Shown here: piece after piece, positions 54,745-64,000 of the stretch
Position numbering within the stretch: the stretch's first letter is position 1
Layout of the letters: every line of letters starts with the position of its first letter
Origin: Ceriagrion tenellum
Lineage: Eukaryota; Arthropoda; Insecta; Odonata; Coenagrionidae
Direction of reading: 5' to 3'
Assembly (NCBI GenBank): GCA_963169105.1
Contig: OY720636.1
Span: 94,904,583 to 94,968,582, forward strand
Length of the DNA: 64,000 bases
The notes under the pieces: generated by a model
Told to the model about the DNA's origin: nothing
What the model saw: only the letters and a program-made list of their open reading frames with translations
The model's database searches: none
Translations under genes and position numbers: made by a program

Positions 54745-55175
54745 AGTTTTCAGAGAGAGGACTTGAATGGTAGATGAATAGAAACCGTTCAGAGGGTGGT
54801 CTCAACTTATAGTGACTTAAATGAATTTTTATTTATCATTTGGCCACTTATATAATACTCTTGTTAGAATCTTTTAAATTGAAAGAAATTTCTACCCCTA
54901 CGCTGTTCTTATGAAATTTATTTTGCTAAAAATAAACTTCACAACAACATGGAGATAATGTGAGAAGGGACGAAACATGGAAAAATAGTATTTTTCCAGA
55001 AAAGAAATAATTTTCCCATTATATTCATCCACTCTTTTAAACTAGAACAATCCTCGTTTCACCGGATAACCGTAATTTTAAACGTAAAATAAAAGTTTGG
55101 ATAAGTACTGGTAGCTTTTCTTCACTTCTTATAATGCTAGAGTATTTTACTTCATTAAGCCTGTAGCAATTCTTT
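54745..55175. other. AT-rich stretch, nothing recognised
   Basis: No supported feature. Confidence 0.45.
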
Positions 55176-55177
55176 AA

Positions 55178-55325
55178 TGTAGTAAATCAATTTTGTGTCT
55201 TCCCTAGTTTTACTGTAAAGAGTACAACCGGTTTCGGAAGTTACGCCATCATCAGGTACTAACTCAGTTTGATTTACTACAATATTGACCTTCCACCAAG
55301 TAAAAGCTTCAACTTTTGAATTTGT
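55178..55325 (-). repeat. Penelope-like terminal repeat with hammerhead-like core
   Basis: On the minus strand CTGATGA (55,255-55,249) and GAAA (55,235-55,232) are intact. Stem I is a 5 bp pairing AGTAC (55,260-55,256) with GTACT (55,225-55,221). Stem III is the loopless ACC/GGT, and cleavage is predicted after GTT (55,226). Stem II is weak, only GG/CC around CGTAACTT. The flanking sequence, GTAGTAAATCAA and its inverted echo TTGATTTACTAC, and the CTTCCACCAAGT-AAA block match the repeat at 14.6-14.8 kb. It is probably a solo Penelope-like terminal repeat. Confidence 0.5.
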
Positions 55326-55329
55326 CTCG

Positions 55330-56925
55330 AGTGCGAGTGCGGCAATTAATTAATTTTTTCTTTAAGAAATTTCATTTTTGATAAAAATGCCAAATTCCCA
55401 TAAAATTAGTGAAATAATTTTTTGACTGCCAAATATTTGAAAAATTAGACATCAGTGATCACATGGTCAAAGGATTTTAGCAAATTTTTCATATCTTTTC
55501 CTAACCCGACTGGGGTGTAAATTTCACAGTTTCTACTCTACTAATCTACTCTATACTCACAGCTACTACAAAGTAATAGGCAAAGAAAGAAAAATAGAGA
55601 AGTGTGAAAAATCTCCAAGTACTTAATCCTCAATTTGCGTCATTAGGGCGAATTCCTGCTCGGAAAAGAATATCAGTAAAATTAATGAAGCCTCCCCTTC
55701 CTATTTCTTGAGTATTGATAAAAAATATTGCAATAGTTGGAGTTAAAATGTATTGTTTGATTAAGAGCAGCGTCACAGTTGATAAGGATAGAAATATGTG
55801 CATATTAAAATATATTTTTCGAATAATATGCATTTTTAAAATTTAACTTAGTTTTCTCAAGGCTAGATATGTCACATAACAATGAAAATTTCTTAAGCAA
55901 TGAACGATAAAAGTTTATATTCTGTATTTGTTTGAACCCTCAATGTTGCTATCGCATTCCCAGTATGAGTTCCAAGCTTTATAAGCGGGAGAAGTTTTTT
56001 TTAGTAATTTAAATAACCAGGAATCAGAGGAATTTCGGAGGGAAGTTTTAAATCGAATGGTCGGTGGATGAAAAAATAAATCAGTCTTGTTTGCTCACTG
56101 ACACAAAGAAATGGAACTATGACGAGAGAGACATGTATACGAATTATATATATCGTGAGTGGAAGAGAGAGAGAGAGTCGGGAACTAATTAGTGGACCGG
56201 CATCAAAGGGATTATCGGAAGTTATCTCTTCGGGAAATTGAGAATCAAGTCCGGAGCCGAAATTATAGCTGCTGCGGCGATTGTCATGACTTTGGATTGA
56301 GTTGGTTAAGACTGGGTACCTTTTTTCGGGTGCCGGGCGGTGTTCAGCTCGGAACGCGAGCTAGGTGAGAGACATTTTTGAGATCAAAATTAGAAAAAAC
56401 CTCCGGCCTGAGTAATCCTTCAAGAAGAGCGACCTTTAGGCTTGCGATATTTATCCATTATTATCATTGGTGGCACTAAAAAGCATCACTGAAAAAAAGA
56501 AAAACCGCGCAAATATGCGCCGAGTATCTCAATTAATATGACCAAATTCATATTGTGAATCGTATTGTGTAATGAGATCGCTTTTGAGGGCAAATTTTTT
56601 AAGCTTGATAGAGCAATAATCATCCATTTAGTACTCCATAAATGGATAATGTCGAATTTGAACTTGTATTCCTATATGCCGTCGTTTTGCTTGCATCATT
56701 TAATTTTTAATCAAACTGAAAATTACGAGATGCCTGAAGGAGGCAGCAAGCATAAGCAACTTAAGTCATCTTTTGGTTATATTTAATGGAACTCGAGTCA
56801 CATAATAAAACCTTGGAGTGATTGAGAAATTATTTTGTTTATTTTTGACTCTTTCTCGCGGAGGAGTCTAAAAATAGCCTAGCCCATGAATAAAAAAGTG
56901 AGCCTTATAATAAGAGATAAGAATG
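55330..56925. other. AT-rich stretch, nothing firmly recognised
   Basis: A short GAGAGAGAGAGAG microsatellite lies near 56,164. The region 55,990-56,070 loosely echoes 54,700-54,770 (AACCAGGAATCAGAGGAATT versus AACAAGGAATCGGAGAGTTT). No gene is supported. Confidence 0.4.
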
Positions 56926-56929
56926 CCAT

Positions 56930-57470
56930 GAACAGTGAGAGCAAGGGAGAGCGAGGGGAGGAGGAGGAAAGCGTGCGAGGCTTGGTTATCGGCGATTAGC
57001 GGCCGAAGCCGAAGCGGCGTGGGGCCGATTGTGGATGGGGACTCGGGGGTCGGCAAAGAGGACCAAAAGACTTTCACGCCGACAACCACCTACCCTGCCT
57101 CGCCCCTCCCCATTGAAACCACTCGTGCAGAAACTTGAGGGGGCAGGGGGTAGTAAAGCCTGCGATGCCGAATGCTGAGGAGCGAGGAGCGGGGGGAGGA
57201 GGAGCGAAAACCGAGAACGAATAAATGAAGGGTGGGTAAAGGACACAGTAGGGGAGAAGGGGTGTTTTCCACCCCTCGGATAATCTCACCCTCAAATGAC
57301 CCTTACCCTCCCCACGTAACAGTCAGACGCAGCCTCTCCAGCGTACACAAACCCAGGCGCCCTCTTTGCTACACCGACTTGTTTCCTGCATCTCTCCCTC
57401 CAAATACCTCGGCTCGTTCGAACCCAAAACACGCCACCAACGATTCATTTGTTATTAGGAGGAAATAACT
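56930..57470. other. CpG-rich segment
   Basis: CG-dense around 56,985-57,060 (GCGGCCGAAGCCGAAGCGGC), with frames of 60-86 codons overlapping on both strands, all low-complexity. TATA-like and splice signals are not convincing. It is promoter-like in composition only. Confidence 0.35.
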
Positions 57471-57474
57471 TTTT

Positions 57475-57795
57475 GGTTTTTCTCTCTCAGTTTTAGTTTT
57501 TCTCATAATTGAACAACTGATCCAGATCTGAGCTTGGAGCAAGAATATTTTACTTATATATCCAGGACCGGGAGGGGGAGGGAAAAGTTAACGGAACGCA
57601 ATTTCGCCGAAGGTGAAGAGGATCAGCCTCCAAAAAATAGTTACCTTATGCCTCCGAGAGAAATTTTTCCTATCGATGGAAAAGCTGAAGAATTTGAAGT
57701 TTATACATATTTTGAAACTTACCTTACAGAGACGTATCAAGGCAGTATCGCCGTTAAACTTTTGGGTGGTAATTCGTAGCGACTATATAACTCCG
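57475..57795 (+). other. Short open frame of unknown nature
   Basis: The 81-codon plus frame 57,534-57,779 reads MEQEYFTYISRTGRGREKLT, then ERNFAEGEEDQPPKNSY, then AEEFEVYTYFETYLTETYQG. It is charged and protein-like but short; the overlapping frame at 57,613-57,801 argues for caution. It lies directly upstream of a LINE fragment. No family recognised. Confidence 0.25.
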
Positions 57796-57799
57796 TTAT

Positions 57800-58290
57800 A
57801 ACTAACAAGGTGTTCATGAGAATAAGACAACTACTGTGCACGAAGCAGATAGAACTACCAAACAGGAAACAGTATGTGAAAACATTTGTGTGGAGCGTAG
57901 CAATCAATGGATTGGAAGCATGGATCACTGAAAAAATTAACCAGAAAAGACTAGAAGACTTCAAAACCTGAAGGTAAAATGGATCGACAAAGTGAGATAT
58001 GAAGTGTACAGAGGAGTAAAGAGGGGAGGACCATATGAAACACCATACTGAAAAGAAGGACCTGATGGATTGGACACACCCTGAAACAAAATAAGTTTCC
58101 GAGGAACATAATTGAAGGTAAAATAGAAGGAAAAGCATCCCCAGAGGAAGACCCATAAATTAGTTCATGGGCCAAAGGAAGAGGAAGGTACATAGGAAGA
58201 GATACCAGGAGGTAAGGCGACTAGCATTAGATAGGGATGAGTGGAGGGCTACAGTCAACCAATTTTAGCATTGAACAACCAATAATAAGA
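57800..58290 (+). mobile_element. LINE family-1 C-terminal fragment
   Basis: The translation gives TKQIELPNRKQYVKTFVWSV, then AINGLEAWITEKINQKRLED, FKT, and after a deletion KVKWIDKVRYEVYRGVK, then frame-broken sequence and finally ALDRDEWRATVNQF. It matches the copies at 12.1 and 34 kb, with the FETWCWRRMLK segment deleted. It ends with the family signature (GCATTGAACAACCAATAATA). Inactive. Confidence 0.75.
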
Positions 58291-58294
58291 TAAG

Positions 58295-58840
58295 ACATAT
58301 GCACTGTCAAAGAAAGCCATTTTTCTTTCTCCCTGCGCACCACTTTTTAATACTACTAGACCAGGTACAGAAATTTTCCACCAAGCATATCTCACTAGTC
58401 ATTCTGCCCTCTTCTATGCCTTTTTCCAGTACCCTAAATTTATGTTTTTTGCTTCGATGACTCTCGAAAACACAATTTTTCTCTACCACACGTGGTAATC
58501 AGTTGGTGTGGATTCAAATGATTAGTCTTCACCATCTTGTTGTCAATCCTGAGGGCCAGTTTAGTAGTTTTTCGAAAACAAATTTAAAAAAGCTCCGCTT
58601 GTTAGGAGGATTGGAAGCGAAGTTTTTAAAAATTAAATTGTTTAGAACGTTGAAAATATCGCGGTCCAGATATTTCACTCGTCTGTGACGTGAATCTCTA
58701 CGTTCATCCAAGAAATGATCGATGCTGAATTGACAAAATCACCAAATGGAGCATAGAATAACAATGGTGGTCCAGGCAGTAGCGTGAATGAGCGTGTCGA
58801 CTGGTTTTTGTTAGTATTGCGATCAAGGAAACGCGTTAGC
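58295..58840. other. AT-rich stretch, nothing recognised
   Basis: Overlapping frames at 58,503-58,711 on both strands have no motif. No repeat partner seen. Confidence 0.4.
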
Positions 58841-58844
58841 TAAC

Positions 58845-59560
58845 CATGGAGATGAACTTCGCCCCATCTGATCCGACAACGACGAGGGGACGATCTCGAG
58901 TTAACACCCCCTTTGCAGACGGACAAGAAGGGCCGACTCCCATTCCTTTTATGGGAGGAAGGGGTGCGGTTGAGCACACCCTCTCGTGGATTCCCTACAG
59001 AAGAGGAAAACCCCCTAACTCACCACGCCCAGCGAATTGTACCACACACCCCCTCCCTTCCATCGACGCGTCATAAAAATCCCCCGCCCCCTAATTCTCG
59101 CCTCCTTCCCATCTCAGACAATCAGCAACCTCCTCCCCTCTCCACGCCGAGACCCTTCGACCCCGGATGGCAATTCCCCGGAAGACTGTGCGGGGGACTT
59201 GTTCAATCCCTCGGTACAACCCCCTTCTCCAACCCGACGACCTCTTCGCGTCAGAAAACGAACGTGTGCGGAACCTCATCGCGGGCGGAAAGGGCGGACA
59301 TTGCCGCCCTCTTCCTCCCCTCCCCCCACTATCCCAATGGCACTGACGACCTGGATGTTTTATTGTCGCGTTCGGAATGCGAGAGGGGGAGATTCTCACG
59401 GCTCTATCGTCCGATCGCCCCATCCCGGACTTTTATTCTTCTCCCCTCTCCTTCCCAACCGATAGTTAAGGGTCACGGGTCTATTAGAGAACTTGGTAGG
59501 GATCGGAAGCGAAGAAAACAAGACGGAATAAGGTCCTCTTCTTCCGATGCGCCTTGAGGC
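58845..59560 (+). other. CpG-rich segment containing the longest open frame (214 codons)
   Basis: The plus frame 58,913-59,557 is uninterrupted for 214 codons but is dominated by Pro, Ser, Arg and Gly, with no signal peptide, membrane segment or domain. It includes HYPNGTDDLDVLLSRSECER and ends GRDRKRRKQDGIRSSSSDAP, a basic/serine C-terminus. A second plus frame (59,037-59,465, 142 codons) and a minus frame (59,423-59,091) are open over the same bases, so openness is explained by base composition. It could be an unannotated exon or a CpG island; there is no conservation evidence either way. Confidence 0.3.
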
Positions 59561-59564
59561 GCAC

Positions 59565-59815
59565 GTAAACGTACAAAATTTATCTCAAACTCAGATGGTG
59601 GCGTAACTACCTAAGCATTTGGACCAACTTCACGGCTGTGATGAGGCTGCCACGAATGAAGGCAACTTCTACATCTACTTATTACCGTGCAAACCACCAC
59701 AAGAGTGTTTGGCAGCGGGTGGCTTATCAACAACATGAGCTACAGTGAAGAAACTTACTTTGACCCACAAGCACCACACTATCGGTATTTTACAAATGCT
59801 ACAGAAACTACTAAA
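59565..59815. other. Short unique stretch
   Basis: No supported feature before the reverse-strand LINE. Confidence 0.4.
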
Positions 59816-59819
59816 ATAA

Positions 59820-60240
59820 TCTCATTCATTTGGTCGTTCAATCCTAGGATTAGTTGACTGCAGCCCTCCACCCTTCCCTATCTAACGCTAGTTCCTTTAC
59901 CTACTGGCATCTCTTCCTATGTACCTTCCTCTTTATTTGGTCCATAAACTTATTCCTGGGTCTTCCTCTGGGGGTTTTTCCCTTTATTTTACCTTCAATT
60001 ATGGTCTTCACAAACCTATTGCCTCAGGGTGTGTCCAGTCCATCTTGTTCTTCTTTTATGTATGGTTGTTGCATTTGGTCCTTTCCTCTTCTACTCTTTT
60101 GTACACTTCATTTTGTACGTTTCTTATTTTGCCCGTCCATTTCATCTTCAGTATCCTCCTCCAGCTCCAGGTTTCGAAGGCTTTGATTCATTTCTGGTTA
60201 GAATTTCCGATGGTCCGCGCTACAGAAGGCACAAATGCAT
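59820..60240 (-). mobile_element. LINE family-1 3' end
   Basis: The plus strand shows TTTGGTCGTTCAATCCTAGG (3' signature), TTGACTGCAGCCCTCCACCC, CTTCCTCTTTATTTGGTCCA, TTCCTGGGTCTTCCTCTGGG, CCTCAGGGTGTGTCCAGTCC and CCTCCAGCTCCAGGTTTCGA, the complement of the family-1 C-terminus and UTR. Plus-strand frames of 110 codons over it are antisense shadows. It is 5' truncated just past the GSEAWTI-equivalent region. Confidence 0.8.
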
Positions 60241-60244
60241 GCTA

Positions 60245-61195
60245 CAAAAACTAATAAAATAATATATAATGTAAATAAATAAACGTGATGCAAGAGTCAG
60301 GCAGGGAACATGCAAAACATGGAGTAAGCGCCACTTGGTAGATATAGAAACATGTATAAGGGTGCATATTAATTAAACAGCTACACTACCCGTCAACCAA
60401 CAGTCTTAACGCGGCCGTTATGGTCTCTTATTGAAGGCTAGATTGTATACTAACAGCGCAGCGGCCGTGCCAGTCACAAAAATTCATGATGCGTCTTTTG
60501 TGGGCGTTTAGAGTCGCACTCATCATGAATGATCGTGTGGAGAGCGATTATGCTAATTATTCAACAATTCTTAGGGATTCAATGATTTTACGATACGTTT
60601 TCATGAGTATCCTTAAAAATACTTTTAACACTGGATCTATATTTCATAATGGACGCTCATTCACAATCTGTTACCACATTCTCTCTTACCTGTTACCACA
60701 ATCGCCACTGCGTGGCGGTGCGCCCTAATACCGAACAAAGTCGTTCAGCATCGATAGTGTTCATCCTTCGATATAGGTCATCGCTACGTACATAAATCCG
60801 CCATTCATGTGCTTAGTTTTCTGTATTCTCCATAAGCACAATACAGGTTTTGTTCGACCTTTTTGTTGATTTATCAGTGCATTAGTTTCCGAAATGAGTT
60901 ATGCCGCATATTTGCAGATTTCCTTGGGTGTGCTAGGGCATCAAATACTCAAATAGCACATTAATGGCGGGCATGTGGTGGAAATGGTTGCAAAGACACA
61001 TGTCGAAGGAAGAATAAAATGGAAATCGAACGATCTTGCTTCCGATATCTGAGTAATGTGTGGCACGAGACGACTCGATCACTTACTCTCGCGTTGTCGC
61101 CCATGTATGACTCTGTATCTGCTTGCATCGTAATACATTCTGATCACTGACTTACGTGTACTGACTTCTTGATCCACGTAACCTTTTACCATTTC
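60245..61195. other. AT-rich stretch, nothing recognised
   Basis: The 80-codon frame 60,486-60,728 (plus) has no motif. No repeat partner or RNA gene was seen. Confidence 0.4.
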
Positions 61196-61203
61196 ATACT
61201 CGT

Positions 61204-61830
61204 AAGAAACTCATATCTACGCTCATTTTCTCTCACATTGAGTATTGCTACCTTGTTTATCAAGATCTTACTGCAGAGTATAATACAAAGCTCCTATTAA
61301 ATTTATGAGTAAGGTTTATTTTCAACCTAAATAAAGATGATCATATTTCTCCTTATTTTACCCGAATTGCATGGTTGAATAGCAAAACCAATAGAAAAGA
61401 CTTGCTTGGTACGTTCCTATATTGTCTCTTCAAAAATGTGCATCCCAATTATTTGCAGTAATTTTTTCGCGTCAGAAACAAAAAGTCAAATGCTAATAAT
61501 AGAATGGCTCCTGATTTTATAATCACCCCCCAATATAGAGCAATTCAATTATGGAACAGTATTCCCAAGGATATTAAGGATTCTGCCCCTTTATCTGTAT
61601 TCAAGCAAAGATTTGTTTCATTTTCTACAAGCCCTTGAAAGAGTGTAACTTGTTGTGTTTCTTTGTTTATTTTCTGCTCTTTTGTTTTTACTTTTCAAAA
61701 TGTATCCGCCCATCCCTATTCATTTTTGTTTGTAACATATGGGCTCTACATATTGTATGTTCCTAATGGACGATGAAAATATCCTAGTGTAATGAAATAT
61801 CTTTTTATTATTATTAATCCTCTACAAAAA
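61204..61830 (+). mobile_element. LINE 3' end, CR1/jockey-like, with two in-frame stops
   Basis: One frame from 61,204 to 61,638 reads KKLISTLIFSHIEYCYLVYQ, then LTAEYNTKLLLNL, stop, VRFIFNLNKDDHISPYF, then LLGTFLYCLFKNVHPNYLQ, stop, then RMAPDFIITPQYRAIQLWNS, IPKDIKDSAPLSVFKQRFVS and the terminal stop. The L---HIEYC block, the R-IF-L-----ISPYF block and the final LWNSIP-(D/E)I----L--FK--- motif are standard for the post-reverse-transcriptase region of CR1/jockey-type LINEs. Positions 61,639-61,830 are the AT-rich 3' UTR ending in TTTTTATTATTATTAA. No frameshift occurs in about 145 codons, so this is among the youngest LINE pieces here. Confidence 0.85.
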
Positions 61831-61904
61831 TACTTTTTGAATGATAAAAATTCTGTTTTACCTGTTTGCCCGAGTGATTCCTAGGTGATGGCTGCCGCCA
61901 ATAA

Positions 61905-62022
61905 TTTGTCAAACTTTCAACCTCAGGTAAATGTACAGACAATATTTGTCCTATACGCTTCATTTGTCAAACTTTCGACCTCAGGTAAGTATGTACAAGC
62001 GATATTTGTCCAATACGCTTCA
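61905..62022 (+). repeat. Two-copy tandem repeat, 58-60 bp unit
   Basis: TTTGTCAAACTTTCAACCTC (61,905) and TTTGTCAAACTTTCGACCTC (61,963) start the two units. Both then carry AGGTAA, TGTACA, ATATTTGTCC and ATACGCTTCA. It is a recent tandem duplication. Confidence 0.9.
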
Positions 62023-62024
62023 CA

Positions 62025-62890
62025 AATATGTACAGGTTCACACAAGTTACAGTATACGGTGTAATGGAGAGTTTATACGTTATTATTGTAACACGGCTTA
62101 AGACTTAAAAAAAAGTCCATTGCGAGCGTGAGCCACGAAGATTTTAAAAATTAAATGGGCTAAGGTACGGTACTGGTACTCTTCGGCACGAAGGAAAAAA
62201 AGGCCAGACTAATTGTAGGACATTATCAAGGTACACCCGCTCACTTTTGACTCCATGATTTGCCCATTAAGACTCCGATATATATCTTGTGGCTAAAGTA
62301 ATAAAAAAAAGAAACCCCAATAACGTAAATTGTAATCTGCAAACTTTTCTTGCTCTTAAAATGGAAAATCAGTGGTCATATGACGATGCATTGAGTTTGC
62401 TCTGCTTAGAGTCATCTTTTTAAAGGAGTCGGGTTGATTTGGTCAGTGGAGAATTGGATTTCAACCTCAAGACTTAAATTTTTCGGCATTGGTGTTGACA
62501 TTTTTTCTTATTAATCCGAATTCAAATCTGAGTGCTTTGGCAATAGAAATTTGACAATTTGAAAATAGATGATGCTGGGGAGGCAGTGGAGGAAATTGTC
62601 CCTCAAAAACCCGACTTATTTTATTCTTTTCAAAGACCTAAAACTAAAAGTTTTTTTCTGTAAGTAAGTACGGTGATAGGTATATGGATTGAGATAAATT
62701 AGAGCTTCTATTTGCATTTTTTGAGATTTCAAAATTATTTTGATGCCAGCCGAAACTTGGTGGTAACTAAAATGGAAAGATGTATTCAATTAAAACACAC
62801 TTCATTATAAAGGGAAAACTTTACTTCCCAAATATCTTAAATATGCCTTTTAGAATTTAGTTCGTTACAAATACGAATCCCGGACGAAAC
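62025..62890. other. AT-rich stretch, nothing recognised
   Basis: No supported feature. Confidence 0.45.
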
Positions 62891-62892
62891 AC

Positions 62893-63077
62893 CAGGGGCC
62901 TTATTCAGTAAGGAATCGATGCGGTCGAACCTCGTAAAATCCGTGGATGTGACGTCGAATTCGCAGAAAAATCTCAACTTTCGAATGCTCCCCTTTGAAT
63001 TTCACGTGGCTCTGACGTCAAAATTTCGACACTGTCGAGACTCGGAACTTCCGAGGCTATACAGAATAGACCCCCAG
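62893..63077. mobile_element. Short MITE-like element with CAGGGGCCTTATTC-type ends
   Basis: The left end CAGGGGCCTTATTCAGTA and the right end TACAGAATAGACCCCCAG are imperfect inverted complements. The 185-base interior has partial internal symmetry, with TGACGTC twice, one within the palindrome TGACGTCA at 63,013-63,020, and CACGTG at 63,003-63,008. TIRs beginning CAGGG occur in several cut-and-paste families. No clear target duplication was seen and the family is undetermined. Confidence 0.5.
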
Positions 63078-63079
63078 GG

Positions 63080-63530
63080 CCCGCCGTCCTTGGAGGTATT
63101 ACATACCCCCTTAGCCGCTAGTTACCCCCTCTCTCCCCGAACCTCTGGTCTGTAGCCGCCCCTTCTTTGTTTTGAGCTGTTGAAATACATTATATCCTTC
63201 GCGTGCCGGGCAGAATGATAAAATGTGGACCTCATTACCGTTCTCATTGTGAGAATACTTGTGCCAACGCCACGTTTATCTCCAGTCTTCATTCACACCT
63301 CAACAAATCTTCCTTATCCTTCCATCAGACGAACTTAGGTCTGGTTTATTAATCTTTTTACTAAATATTGTCTCGGTATTCGAACCATTACCAATATGTT
63401 CTTCCATCGATAGCACTCACATCTCAAATTAGAGAGTCTGGTGTTATGCGCAAAACCCTAACTCGCCCTTAACACCATGTCAAAGTGGCACATTACGATT
63501 TACGTGAATCGGGTAATTAATAATAAAATA
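63080..63530. other. Unique stretch, nothing recognised
   Basis: No gene, RNA or repeat was supported between the small MITE and the terminal SINE. Confidence 0.4.
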
Positions 63531-63535
63531 AGGGG

Positions 63536-63840
63536 ATCGGGTTGGTGAGGTGGCTAGAGTACTCGCCTAACTCCCGGGCGGCCAGGGTTCAAATCCCTGC
63601 TGAGGCGGATGTTTTTCAGAGGAAACCCGATCCCTACTTGAGTGTCTTGTACAGGGCACTTCAAGTACAGTACTCCGTCTGTCGAATGAGACGTTAAACC
63701 GTGGTCCCCTTGGCGCCTTTTGTTAAGAGCAGGCTAATTCCAATGCCGGGTTTCTATCCACCCTTCCTCCCTTACCATATCCCCTACGGCGCAAATGACC
63801 TTAGCCGTCGGTCACCTCCCCAAATATCCAATCCAATAAT
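63536..63840 (+). repeat. tRNA-derived SINE with conserved central block
   Basis: The tRNA-like head has GTTGGTGAGGTGGCTAGAGT (A box) and a perfect T-arm CAGGGTTCAAATCCCTG (B box) at about 63,583-63,599. After a linker comes a central block with CTGTCGAATGAGACGTTAAA. A GAGACGTTAAAC motif of this type recurs in the central domains of some widespread animal SINEs (from memory, not checked). The body then runs through TTGGCGCCTTTTGTTAAGAG to CCAATCCAATAATAAAATA. The acceptor stem does not close, so it is not a functional tRNA. It looks essentially full length. Confidence 0.75.
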
Positions 63841-64000
63841 AAAATAGCCAGTATTAAAATGGGACTAAGTGGCACATTTTACCCTAGCGATCGCTTTTGT
63901 CCTCAAACAACTAGCCAGCCATCCGACGCGGGATTTTGTGATTTATGGAAGAGGAGCGTGTACTCGAAAAGTCCGAAAAATATCACAGAAATGACCCCAT
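63841..64000. other. Window end, nothing recognised
   Basis: Unique sequence beyond the SINE tail; no supported feature. Confidence 0.4.

Noticed and set aside
57737..58193. 139- and 80-codon minus-strand frames rich in Phe, Leu and Ser
   Set aside because: Antisense of the plus-strand LINE family-1 fragment.
63544..63615. Possible tRNA gene
   Set aside because: A perfect T-arm but no acceptor pairing; it continues into a SINE central block.
1..64000. CRISPR arrays, bacterial operons, rRNA genes
   Set aside because: No regularly spaced short repeats, no ribosome-binding-site/ORF clusters and no rRNA-like sequence were seen; the window is eukaryotic in character.

Overview
This window looks like repeat-rich, AT-rich, intron-like or intergenic DNA from an animal, most likely an arthropod. 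I found no complete host gene. The evidence is the absence of any long intact reading frame on either strand and the density of decayed retroelements: LINE C-termini of a type common in arthropods and other invertebrates, Penelope-like elements with GIY-YIG endonuclease remnants, tRNA-derived SINEs and MITEs. No rRNA, CRISPR array, operon or bacterial feature is visible. The species cannot be named from the sequence.

Layout. Positions 1-6.8 kb are mostly unremarkable AT-rich DNA, with a CpG-rich patch (about 170-700), a diverged tandem duplication (4.1-4.4 kb), a reverse-strand LINE 3' end (4.6-5.2 kb) and purine/G-rich tracts. At 6.9-8.7 kb are two inverted copies of a ~545 bp terminal-inverted-repeat element (MITE-A), which recurs at 25.9, 30.2, 32.9 and 44.3 kb. 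At 11.5-13.5 kb a LINE 3' end is followed by a pair of 226 bp direct repeats exactly 888 bp apart, with a foldback between them. At 14.6-17.6 kb there is Penelope-like material, including an unusually complete hammerhead-ribozyme-like motif at 15,022-15,069, an inverted SINE pair and a Penelope C-terminus flanked by inverted arms. At 21-22 kb two LINE pieces are joined head to head. The best host-exon candidate is at 25,174-25,381. At 28.7-29.4 kb there are disrupted minus-strand reading frames. Positions 30-35 kb are a nest of SINE, MITE, LINE and tandem repeats, ending in a 348 bp near-perfect hairpin (34,794-35,141).

In the second half, 36.7-37.4 kb is a Penelope-like GIY-YIG remnant bounded by ~80 bp inverted arms, and another GIY-YIG fragment lies at 41.1 kb. 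LINE C-termini occur at 33.7, 38.6, 40.3, 43.1, 47.9, 57.8, 59.8 and 61.2 kb. A long inverted pair (46.5-47.3 and 49.9-50.4 kb) carries a TATA-like motif and may be promoter/terminal repeats of a retroelement. CpG-rich segments at 16.0, 35.6, 45.3, 57.0 and 58.9-59.6 kb could be promoter-like islands but contain no recognisable gene. A SINE with a conserved central motif closes the window at 63.5-63.8 kb.

Nothing here works together as a pathway. The unifying theme is retroelement turnover. The most interesting signals are the hammerhead-like motifs associated with Penelope-like repeats, the recurrent MITE family with private internal tandem duplications, and the long hairpin. All protein calls come from reading the translations by eye; no database search was possible.
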